Of a stretch of DNA of 56,026 bases, positions 48,517 through 56,026 are shown piece by piece. Origin of the DNA: a virus. The position numbers were made by a program, and so were the translations under genes. Positions within the stretch are counted from its first letter, which is position 1. Each line of letters begins with the position of its first letter. The stretch lies in the IMG/VR virus record IMGVR_UViG_3300025128_000046, positions 1 to 56,026 of that record; one strand, written 5' to 3'. The notes beneath the pieces were generated by a model, which worked only from the letters and a program-made list of their open reading frames with translations, ran no database searches and was not told the DNA's origin.

Positions 48517-50859
48517 TTATTTTTTTCTAGCCAAGAGACTAGCTTGATATTGCATAAAAGCATTAGCTGCCGCTGCTCCTGTTTGCCCACGATATTCTTT
48601 AGTACCATTTAAAATATCACCAGCATCAGTCATTACTTTTGATTTAAATTGTAAGTCTTTTTTACCCATAGGTGAACCATCTATACCAAATACAGGTTTA
48701 ACACTTGAAAAAGCATTTACAAACATAGTATCTAAATTTTTAAAGTCACTTGTTTCAGGACTATCAGGTATACCTGCTTTTATTTTTGCTGCTTCTGCTC
48801 TTATAACCGCTGCTTCTGCAGTTTTAAAAGTAGCTCCTGCTTTCATAAGGTCTAGCATTGCTTTTTGTTCAGCCGCAGTTTTCCCAGCTAAAAGTTTTTT
48901 CTGTTTTGTAGTAATGCCAAGAACTTTTAAATCACTAGCAAGTTTAGTTTTATCAAGTTCATTTTCAGTATCTACTCTATTTGTATCTAGTTCATTTAGT
49001 AGTTTATCTTTTTCTTTTCTATCTACATCTAACTCATTAACAGCTATTCGTAATCCATCTGCAAGATTAGCAAAGGCATTACCTTTTTTCATAATGTTTG
49101 CACCAACTGTAAACCAAAACTTTTGTAATTTATATGGATTATCGCCAATACGTTTTTCAATTTTATCAAAAAGACTTTGATTTCTTTTTCGTGCTTTATC
49201 TACAACAGCTTTAGAAAGCGCACCTGATTTTACAGCTTGTTCGCCAAGTGCTTTTGCTTTACCCTCAATATTTTCTCTTGCTCCTTTGGCTACATCTTTT
49301 TGAGTTAAACCTCCAATAGTACTTTCTTTTTTAGTAGTAGTCTCAGCAGGTATTGGAGTACGGTCAATTTTTAAATTTTCCAATATTCTCTTAGTATTAG
49401 CTGTATCATCACCACCTTCAGAACCATATAATTCTATAGATTTTCTTTTTTCAGCATCAGTTGGTAACATTCCTTGCAAAGCATCAAGTTCTTTTTTTCT
49501 AATTTTTTTACTTTCTTCTAACATAGGTCTAGCTGGATTTAACTGCGCTGCTCTAATTGCTTTTTTTCTTTGAAGGTCAGATAAACCTTTACTGGATGCA
49601 AATCCTTCATCTCCATATGCTTCAACCATAGGGTCTTTTCTAAGGGGTGCAAGTCTTCCTAGACCTCCTCTTTCTGCTTCTCTTATTCTTTTTCTATAGT
49701 CTATAAATTCTCCTTCTTGTTTTCCTTTTTCTGGTATTGGTCCTAACTCTATATCTTTATAAGTATCTTGTGGAAGATTTGGAATTACACTACCAGTTTG
49801 CCTATATACTACAGGTGGTACAATTTGTCCACCCATATTTCTACGCATGTAGTTTACATAGGGACGAGCTTGCATGGTTGCAGTAAGTCCTTCAGTTACT
49901 CTACCACCACCTGCTTTTCCAAACATATTTCCAAATAAAGTTCCACCAATAGTATTTCCTCCACCAGTTCCAAAACCTAATGCAGTTGTACCAAGTCCTA
50001 ATAAAGTTTTACCAAGGCCAGGTCCACCACCTGCTTGTGTTCCAGTAACTGTACCACTTTTTTGCTTTAATAATGGATTACCATATATAGCTGATTGATA
50101 ACGAGCAAGTTGTGTTTCAGGAAATTGTTGTTGTTCAATGTATCTAGCATATGCTTCATCCAATGCAGATTGTCCTAACTTACGTTTATCCTCTCCAATA
50201 GTTTGTAATAAACCTTGCTCTGCTACACCAGATTTAAATATCTGAGGTGCAGCCGTAGAGATTTGTGAAGCCGCTTGACGCTCTCTAGCTTGTTGATTTT
50301 CAAATTGTTGCTGTGCTGCTTCAAAAGCTTTTTGTTGTCCTTTAGCTTCAATATCAGCCAGTAATCTTTGTTGTCCTGTAGCTCTCTCAGCAGCTTCTAC
50401 AGCAGCCCTTGTTCCAAGACCAGACATACCACCTGCTCTAACAGCTTCTGCTTCAAATTGAGGAACCTTATTTCTTTCATATTGCCTTTGTGCTTCAGCT
50501 TTCTGTGCATCAAGAGAAGCTCTAAGATAAGGTGACATATATTTTTTTGCAGTATCAGCAGTAAATTCTTCAGTAGCACCTCTAGCAAGATTAAGAGCTT
50601 CTTGTTGTAATGGGGCTTGAGTACCAACAAGAGACTTCAATCCTTCTTGAGCAGCTATTTGTTCAGGCGTAAGAGGAGCAATAGTCTCACCTGTATAAGG
50701 ATTATAACCTTCATCCATCCTTTGTTGATAAAGAATTTTCTGGTCTTCTAAAATTTCTTTAACATAAGGCTTTAATTCTTCTGGAATTGTTGGCCTATAT
50801 GTTGTTGTTGAAGTTGTTGGTTTATCTCCAAAACTAAACAGTGATGATAAAATACTCAT
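48517..50859 (-). CDS. Internal virion / ejection-type protein
   Basis: 780 residues. Residues 75-245 are Gln/Ala-rich coiled coil, 265-310 Gly/Thr-rich, then AGGGRVTEGL and YMRRNMGGQIVPPVVY (the shared GG motif), and a highly charged C-terminal half. The profile fits internal core proteins ejected with DNA. Located directly before the giant internal protein in the same operon. Function inferred. Confidence 0.65.
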   Translation of the reverse strand: MSILSSLFSFGDKPTTSTTTYRPTIPEELKPYVKEILEDQKILYQQRMDEGYNPYTGETIAPLTPEQIAAQEGLKSLVGTQAPLQQEALNLARGATEEFTADTAKKYMSPYLRASLDAQKAEAQRQYERNKVPQFEAEAVRAGGMSGLGTRAAVEAAERATGQQRLLADIEAKGQQKAFEAAQQQFENQQARERQAASQISTAAPQIFKSGVAEQGLLQTIGEDKRKLGQSALDEAYARYIEQQQFPETQLARYQSAIYGNPLLKQKSGTVTGTQAGGGPGLGKTLLGLGTTALGFGTGGGNTIGGTLFGNMFGKAGGGRVTEGLTATMQARPYVNYMRRNMGGQIVPPVVYRQTGSVIPNLPQDTYKDIELGPIPEKGKQEGEFIDYRKRIREAERGGLGRLAPLRKDPMVEAYGDEGFASSKGLSDLQRKKAIRAAQLNPARPMLEESKKIRKKELDALQGMLPTDAEKRKSIELYGSEGGDDTANTKRILENLKIDRTPIPAETTTKKESTIGGLTQKDVAKGARENIEGKAKALGEQAVKSGALSKAVVDKARKRNQSLFDKIEKRIGDNPYKLQKFWFTVGANIMKKGNAFANLADGLRIAVNELDVDRKEKDKLLNELDTNRVDTENELDKTKLASDLKVLGITTKQKKLLAGKTAAEQKAMLDLMKAGATFKTAEAAVIRAEAAKIKAGIPDSPETSDFKNLDTMFVNAFSSVKPVFGIDGSPMGKKDLQFKSKVMTDAGDILNGTKEYRGQTGAAAANAFMQYQASLLARKK

Positions 50860-50861
50860 TA

Positions 50862-51587
50862 TTATACCCTTTCCATCATTGGTCTAAGTGCTGCCAATCC
50901 ATTAATTTGATTCGGTTGTTGGTCTGTACCAAATGCTTTTTCTCGTACACTATCTACTACTTTATCCATAACATCTGCTCCTGCATCTGCGCTACCATTA
51001 CCAAGTGCTGACATGGTATGAGCATCAACTACATATTCATCAGGACTGACAGCTAGTGTACCTATCTGACTTCCTGCTTGTCTTTCTACTATTGGCATAT
51101 ATACATTATCTTGCATACCATGACCTTTACCTTGTACCTGTCCAGAAAATCCATCATCTACTGCAAGTCTCATTAAACCACCACCTTGCGCTGCTTTAAC
51201 TTTGTTTTGCATTGCATTCATTAATTCTGGTGCTGCAGCCATTGATAAACCTTGTGATGGCATATCAGAAGCTGTATTAATCTTTGCTCTTTCAAGCAAG
51301 TCTCCTAAAATTTTAGTTTCTAATGTATCACCATCTGGAAGAGGCGTTTTAAAAACTTTATTAAGATTTTGTTCTGGTAGTACTTGCTGTGGCATAGGTG
51401 GTTGTTGTGGCATTACAGGAGGTTGTTCAGGCATCATAGGAGGTTGTTCAGGCATCATAGGAGGTTGTTCAGGCATTGCAGGAGGCATACCACCACCTTG
51501 AGGTGAAGGTACACCCATAGCTTGTCTTTGCATTGCTATATTTCTCATAGCTGATAAATCTCCAAGAGGACTATTTTGTACTGCCAT
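50862..51587 (-). CDS. Proline/glutamine-rich virion protein with GG motif
   Basis: 241 residues. N-terminal low-complexity part has repeated MPEQPPM units. The rest contains KAAQGGGLMRLAVDDGFSGQ and a conserved-looking CYS-free core (YMPIVERQAGSQIGTLAVSP; DEYVVDAHTMSALGNG). Similar proteins are seen in marine phages. Structural role inferred from the operon. Confidence 0.65.
   Translation of the reverse strand: MAVQNSPLGDLSAMRNIAMQRQAMGVPSPQGGGMPPAMPEQPPMMPEQPPMMPEQPPVMPQQPPMPQQVLPEQNLNKVFKTPLPDGDTLETKILGDLLERAKINTASDMPSQGLSMAAAPELMNAMQNKVKAAQGGGLMRLAVDDGFSGQVQGKGHGMQDNVYMPIVERQAGSQIGTLAVSPDEYVVDAHTMSALGNGSADAGADVMDKVVDSVREKAFGTDQQPNQINGLAALRPMMERV
51391..51486 (-). repeat. 24-bp tandem repeat coding MPEQPP units
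   Basis: Three near-perfect and two degenerate copies of a unit coding MPEQPPM, in frame within the protein at 50862-51587. Likely slippage-prone, disordered linker. Confidence 0.8.
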
Positions 51588-51810
51588 TATTCATTCTTCC
51601 ATAGTTCGATTGTATTTGTGTTTGCTCTGCCATAAAGTTAGGGTCTTCAGTAGGTTTTAATTTTTTAAATGTTTCCATCTTCTGTGTTAATAAATATCTA
51701 GTAGGGTCAATAACATTACCTTGATTAAGATTACTAACATAGGTGCTATTATTAATTAAATCATAATATTCTTCTGGTGACATTTTTTTCATTAGTTTAA
51801 ATTCTGCCAA
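51571..51810 (-). CDS. Hypothetical small virion-operon protein
   Basis: 79 residues, MAEFKLMKKMSPEEYYDLIN, helical with a C-terminal polar tail. Overlaps its neighbours by 17 and 19 bases. No family recognised. Confidence 0.6.
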   Translation of the reverse strand: MAEFKLMKKMSPEEYYDLINNSTYVSNLNQGNVIDPTRYLLTQKMETFKKLKPTEDPNFMAEQTQIQSNYGRMNNGSTK

Positions 51811-52076
51811 GATGTTTCTGCTCCAAGACTAACATATCCTTTATATTTACCGCTACTTGCCGAATATGCTATATCTCCCTTACGTGGTCTTCCTATACTT
51901 GTTACTGTAACTACCGTATAAATATTTGTAGACGGGGCTGCATCAACATCTACATCTCTACTATCTAACTCAGATACTAATAATGCTGACCAACTCTCTA
52001 TTGTATTGTACAACTCTCTTAATTCATCAGTACTTATACCATTAAAGTTTGTTGGAAATGTTGGGTATCTTGCCAT
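51792..52076 (-). CDS. Hypothetical small virion protein
   Basis: 94 residues: helical N-terminus (GISTDELRELYNTIESWSAL), then a beta-rich end (VVTVTSIGRPRKGDIAYSAS, YKGYVSL) resembling a small SH3-like or fibre-attachment fold. One-base overlap with the hub gene. Role unknown. Confidence 0.6.
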   Translation of the reverse strand: MARYPTFPTNFNGISTDELRELYNTIESWSALLVSELDSRDVDVDAAPSTNIYTVVTVTSIGRPRKGDIAYSASSGKYKGYVSLGAETSWQNLN

Positions 52077-54247
52077 TATCTTTCCCCATCAGGCTGAAAC
52101 CCAATTCTAACTGCTCCCCATTGCCAACTTGCATTCTGTGAACTACAAGATACCCTAATCTTTGCTTGCCTTCCTCTTGCTCTAAAATTAACTTTATCTG
52201 TTAGCTGTGTTACATCAAAATCTTTTGTAATTTTTTCACTACTTTCAGGATATTTTTGAGTTATAATTTTAACTCGTAATTTACCTGTACTTAAATCAAA
52301 GTCAGGTATTAATTTATTCATATATAATATTTGATTACCATCATCTACATCAAAGTTAGCAGATTCTATATAGGATACAATTGGATTATTATTAGCAGTA
52401 AAATAATCTGGTGGTTCATTATTATATAATCTACTTTCGCTTGAAGAAACACCTGTAGTAATTGTATTACCAAATACTTGTTGGTCTGCATATGTTGTAA
52501 AGATACCTGTACCATAAGTCCAGTAATTATTCTCAGGTGAAAATATTACATAACTATCACAATCTGTAACGCCCGACTCATCTGAAGCATAGAGCCATAT
52601 AATTTCTTTAAACTCTGAATTAATACCTGTAAATACTTTATCTTTATATTTTACATTAAGTCTATCAAATATATATTTTTTAACTGTACAATCCAATGCT
52701 CTTACAGAACCATCATATCTATAAAAATTATCATACCCCATCCAATATGTGATACCATTATAATCTACTGCTGCATGTGGTGCAATCATACCACAGTTTG
52801 TACCAGCCTGTGTAAACTTAAATGTAAATGGCGGTCCTGCAAACTGCATTAACCAAAGAGCATTATCTGTCCATATATTAATAGCAGTTCTTGAACGTAC
52901 ACCCCCTACAATCCTAGTACCATCAGTCAGGACTACCTCACCAGATGTAGAGCTAACTGAAGGAACCCAATTAGTACGGTCATCTTGGTCTGACCAACGT
53001 ACCAGCATTGGATTAAATGTACCACTTACAGTAGCAGTAGGAGAATACTCATTGGCTCCCAAGGCTATTAGGTGTCTATCGTTAGGTGATACAACAATTG
53101 AGTTGACACTAATAGGAGAAGTTGTTATAGATGTAGCTCTAACAGGTACAGTAGAAGCATCACTTTCAAAATAATATATATTACTTCCATTTCTATTTGC
53201 TACAACATCATCGCCCCAATTGTCAAGACTCCATTGTGTTATATCAAAAACAATATCAGTAGCATCTGCACTTGCTGCTTCATTCCATGCTCTTTGTGTG
53301 GCTGCTGCTCCTCCAGCTTCTTGTGGATAAATACGAGCAGTCATATTAATATTAGATGTAACATCTCCTGATGCAGATGCTGCTGTTTCAACATTAAAAA
53401 TAAGTTGCGTACCATTTATAGATACAATAGTAAACTCTGGTCCTCCAACAGCAACACCATTTAAAGAAGATTTTGTTAAAATTAAATTACCACCTACTGT
53501 TGCAGGAACAACAGAATTATTACTTGGTATAAAAAATACAGTATCATTAGCCGCTCCTCCATGTGCTGCTGCACAAGATACTGTTACCAGAGTATTACTT
53601 CCTGTTGCAGTAATTTTACTAATACCAACCGAAGTAGGCTCTGCTGCATTATATTCTGCTGCACCAAAACCTGTACCACCAACGGCTATTGAATTACCTG
53701 TAGGTATTAAATAATTAAATGTAGCTGACCCTGTATCACTTGCTGTAGCATTAGCAGCATCTGTTACAGAAATTGTAAATACAGCGGCACTATCTACTGA
53801 TACAACTTCATAGGTATTACCCTGTAGACTAACATTATTAAATGCTGCTGATGAAGTAAAATAAACATAATCTCCAACAACTCTACCATGTGCAGCATCT
53901 GAGCAACATACTCTAGTGCTACCAGAAGAAGTACCAAAAACATTTGCTAAAGTAACGGCTGTTGTAATTGGTGTTATATCTACAACTCTATCACCATCAT
54001 GTTCATAAAGCCTATCAGGTGTACCAAAGACAGCCCTCTTTTTATTATTTCCGCTTTGGTACGTAATTAAATCTCTAGCACTTCCCTCAAATGCAGTACT
54101 TACTTTAGTTTCATATCCACGCATATTCTCAGGTTTACCTGAACGAAAGCGCACATGGTTTCCATCATACCATTTGCCTTCTTCTTCATATTGAGTAGAC
54201 TCTCTATGAAGACCTTGCTTCAGTTTAATTTTAGATAGCGTAGTCAT
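52076..54247 (-). CDS. Tail hub / DNA stabilization protein, P22 gp10-like
   Basis: 723 residues. The N-terminus (LKQGLHRESTQYEEEGKWYD, then GNHVRFRSGKPENMRGYE) and C-terminal half (WVPSVSSTSGEVVLTDGTRI; TDNALWLMQFAGPPFTFKF; GITYWMGYDNFYRYDG) follow the beta-propeller hub family that plugs the tail below the adaptor and retains packaged DNA. Residues about 120-320 carry an insertion of repeated beta modules (VSVDSAAVFTISVTDAANAT). It precedes internal protein genes. Assignment is by recalled similarity. Confidence 0.65.
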   Translation of the reverse strand: MTTLSKIKLKQGLHRESTQYEEEGKWYDGNHVRFRSGKPENMRGYETKVSTAFEGSARDLITYQSGNNKKRAVFGTPDRLYEHDGDRVVDITPITTAVTLANVFGTSSGSTRVCCSDAAHGRVVGDYVYFTSSAAFNNVSLQGNTYEVVSVDSAAVFTISVTDAANATASDTGSATFNYLIPTGNSIAVGGTGFGAAEYNAAEPTSVGISKITATGSNTLVTVSCAAAHGGAANDTVFFIPSNNSVVPATVGGNLILTKSSLNGVAVGGPEFTIVSINGTQLIFNVETAASASGDVTSNINMTARIYPQEAGGAAATQRAWNEAASADATDIVFDITQWSLDNWGDDVVANRNGSNIYYFESDASTVPVRATSITTSPISVNSIVVSPNDRHLIALGANEYSPTATVSGTFNPMLVRWSDQDDRTNWVPSVSSTSGEVVLTDGTRIVGGVRSRTAINIWTDNALWLMQFAGPPFTFKFTQAGTNCGMIAPHAAVDYNGITYWMGYDNFYRYDGSVRALDCTVKKYIFDRLNVKYKDKVFTGINSEFKEIIWLYASDESGVTDCDSYVIFSPENNYWTYGTGIFTTYADQQVFGNTITTGVSSSESRLYNNEPPDYFTANNNPIVSYIESANFDVDDGNQILYMNKLIPDFDLSTGKLRVKIITQKYPESSEKITKDFDVTQLTDKVNFRARGRQAKIRVSCSSQNASWQWGAVRIGFQPDGER

Positions 54248-54257
54248 TAATACTTAC

Positions 54258-55253
54258 CTATTTAAGATCGTTTACCATTACTGCATCAACTTTATCAGTA
54301 GCTCTTACAGAGAATACTAATAAGTTTACTGCTCCTCCCGCAGGTGTTACAACTGGATCAGAACCTCCTGCAAATTGAAATACAGAATTATAGCCTAGAG
54401 TATGACCTCCTCCAGAATTTTGAATACAATAGATATGTCCTGTCTGTCCTACTGTTAAATTAGTAGGGGCTGCTAATGTTCTATCACCACCTAGAGTTAC
54501 TAAGAATTGATTGTTGGTTGCCATATTCATTACAATACTTGCTGCATCTGCAATCGTTGTTATTGTTTGGTGTACAGGTGCATCATCAAGTGATACGGCT
54601 CCTTCAAGAAGTATTGTACTTTTATTAACTTGTGCGCCTTCTACTGTCACAGTACTTTTAAAATTAGCTGCTCCTGATACAGTAACCGTTGAAGCAAACT
54701 TAGCCGCACCTTCTACAGATACAGCAGCTTTAAAAGTACCTGCTCCTGCCACTGTTACAGTACCTGCTATTTGAGCATTATTACCTACAAATAAATTATC
54801 AGCTATACAAACATTATTAGGTAAAAGATTAGCACTTCTTACTGAAGTTCCATCACAGACTACATGTTGAAATGTAGTAGAAGACCTTCCTAAAGTAACA
54901 CCAGTATTACCTGCTACTCGCATCATGACTACATTGCTATCAGCATTAGCAGATACTTTATTTAATATAGAATATGATTTAGTATTGCTAGGTACAACAA
55001 GAAAGATTGAAGTTGCTACTCCTCCTACTGATCCTTTGATTTCTAAGAAAGCAGATCGTGATTGATCATCAGCACCATCGTTAGCTGTTAAATTTACTGT
55101 TGCAGCACTACCAATAGATACAGTAGTATAACCTGCTATTGCTTCATCAGCAAGACTAATGACACCATCATTTAGAACCTGACCCCAACTATTAGGGTTG
55201 TCTCCATCACCCTGCTTAGTCAGCCTTAAATTAGTTGTGTATGTACTTGCCAT
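54258..55253 (-). CDS. Fibre-type protein sharing repeats with the large fibre
   Basis: 331 residues. N-terminal NLRLTKQGDGDNPNSWGQVL, then beta-rich domain, residues 150-225 with the same GTVTVAGAGTFKAAVSVEGA-type repeats as the fibre at 1-2899, and a C-terminal domain ending GAVNLLVFSVRATDKVDA, typical of fibre-tip trimerisation regions. Probably an attachment adaptor or second fibre. Good ribosome site (AGGAGATG). Confidence 0.7.
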   Translation of the reverse strand: MASTYTTNLRLTKQGDGDNPNSWGQVLNDGVISLADEAIAGYTTVSIGSAATVNLTANDGADDQSRSAFLEIKGSVGGVATSIFLVVPSNTKSYSILNKVSANADSNVVMMRVAGNTGVTLGRSSTTFQHVVCDGTSVRSANLLPNNVCIADNLFVGNNAQIAGTVTVAGAGTFKAAVSVEGAAKFASTVTVSGAANFKSTVTVEGAQVNKSTILLEGAVSLDDAPVHQTITTIADAASIVMNMATNNQFLVTLGGDRTLAAPTNLTVGQTGHIYCIQNSGGGHTLGYNSVFQFAGGSDPVVTPAGGAVNLLVFSVRATDKVDAVMVNDLK

Positions 55254-55289
55254 TTAACATCTCCTGATATAATATCCATAACATTTTAA

Positions 55290-56026
55290 TTATCCTTGTG
55301 TACCTGTAATTGTACCATTGTCTGTAGTTGTTACTGTATTAGAATTTTTTCTAACTGCATATCCTGCAGCACCACCAGTACCACCATTACCTCTTGTCTC
55401 TCCTTGTGACGCATTAGCACCATTACTTCCTGCTGCACCATAATCACCACCATTACCACCAGCACCTGAAGTTGCAACTACAGCACCTCCGTCATCAGTT
55501 ACTGCAGGACCACCATTTGTAGCAGCATTAGTACCAGCACCATTACCACCAAGACCGCCAAAAGCCGCTGCTGTTTCATTATCATCTTCATCATTAGCAC
55601 CACCTCCACCGCCGCCACCACCGCCACCTGCGAGGACAGAGCCACCAGAGTTTACGATAAGAGTAGCATTACAAGCAAATGACATAGCATCACCACCAGC
55701 ACCACCATTACCACCATGATTAGCACTTGCTTGATTACTAGCATCTCCCCTAGCACCACCAGTACCACCATAACCTTTAATAGCACCACTAATATAAATT
55801 AGTACTGTATGTATACTTCCAATAGTACCTGTCTGCCATGCAGGAGTTGCTGTTCCTGTAGAAGCAGCAGATGTTACAGTAACACCAGAGTTTAACCTAT
55901 AGTTAATAATTGTTGGTGTGTCATTATCAAAACCTGCTGCATCCAACAAAGTTCTGAGATTAACATTCTCAGCATCAGATGATGTAGTGATATCAATACC
56001 ACCACCCATAGCCATCATAACACTTC
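55290..56026 (-). CDS. Glycine-rich adhesin domain (probably C-terminal end of the large fibre)
   Basis: 245 codons to TAA at the 55290 end; the frame is open through 56026. Residues after the first Met: GGGIDITTSSDAENVNLRTL, a beta-rich domain of the kind found before phage receptor-binding tips, then about 110 residues of Gly-rich sequence (GGTGGARGD, GGGGGGGG stretches) like the polyglycine-II tips of gp38-type adhesins. MM at 56018 lacks a ribosome site, which supports reading it as the continuation of the gene at 1-2899. Confidence 0.75.
   Translation of the reverse strand, partial: SVMMAMGGGIDITTSSDAENVNLRTLLDAAGFDNDTPTIINYRLNSGVTVTSAASTGTATPAWQTGTIGSIHTVLIYISGAIKGYGGTGGARGDASNQASANHGGNGGAGGDAMSFACNATLIVNSGGSVLAGGGGGGGGGGANDEDDNETAAAFGGLGGNGAGTNAATNGGPAVTDDGGAVVATSGAGGNGGDYGAAGSNGANASQGETRGNGGTGGAAGYAVRKNSNTVTTTDNGTITGTQG

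Noticed and set aside
1-56026. tRNA genes, integrase, repressor or attachment sites
   Set aside because: No cloverleaf with a T-arm consensus, no tyrosine or serine recombinase signature and no CI-like repressor was found by reading; short or odd ones could be missed.

Overview
The window reads as an essentially complete genome of a short-tailed (podovirus-like), lytic marine phage of about 56 kb, opened inside a tail-fibre gene. No host gene, integrase, phage RNA polymerase or tRNA was recognised. The gene set (small basic virion proteins, a P22-like portal/hub/adaptor set, T7-like primase-helicase and PolA, class I ribonucleotide reductase, DUF3310, Cas4-like exonuclease) resembles uncultured marine phages. 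A GcrA-like regulator suggests an alphaproteobacterial host; this is inference from one domain and general content.

Layout. Two opposed gene arms diverge near 20 kb and converge near 42.4 kb. The late arm is on the minus strand. It runs from large terminase at 19.7 kb leftward through a small membrane protein, an HlyC-like lysine acyltransferase, a repeat protein, portal, GroES-like cochaperonin, scaffold candidate, capsid, head-tail adaptors and many lysine-rich small proteins into a fibre gene cut by position 1. If the ends are joined, this arm continues in frame from 56026 down through fibres, a gp10-like tail hub, internal virion proteins (one with a lysozyme-like C-terminus) and a lysis cassette to 42437. 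The early/middle arm is on the plus strand from 20.4 to 42.3 kb. It holds about 27 small genes, a GcrA-like protein and a DNA methyltransferase (20.4-27.2 kb), then replication (primase-helicase, nuclease, PolA, SSB, Cas4-like exonuclease), nucleotide metabolism (NrdA, NrdB, with a homing-type HNH endonuclease between them), a glycosyltransferase/methyltransferase cluster, a holin, a cupin and small terminase.

Regulation visible in the DNA. Host-type promoters occur at 19.76, 18.18 and 11.45 kb (minus; TTGCAW-N17-TATAAT) and at 30.92 and 36.96 kb (plus; TTGACA-N17). Two of them place the -10 box exactly six bases before the start codon, so terminase and one middle gene are probably made from leaderless mRNAs. 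The divergent region holds an AT-rich stretch, a 20-bp palindrome and a chain of short hairpins, and is the best candidate for the origin and early leader.

Most interesting items: (1) a family of at least five covarying hairpins with a conserved loop in front of small early genes; (2) a two-stem pseudoknot-like RNA followed by a terminator-like hairpin just upstream of the GcrA-like gene; (3) an HlyC-family acyltransferase with both catalytic residues, lying among virion genes rich in lysine and in a recurring GG motif; (4) a three-domain glycosyltransferase/Rossmann/MptE-like fusion in a glycan-type cluster.
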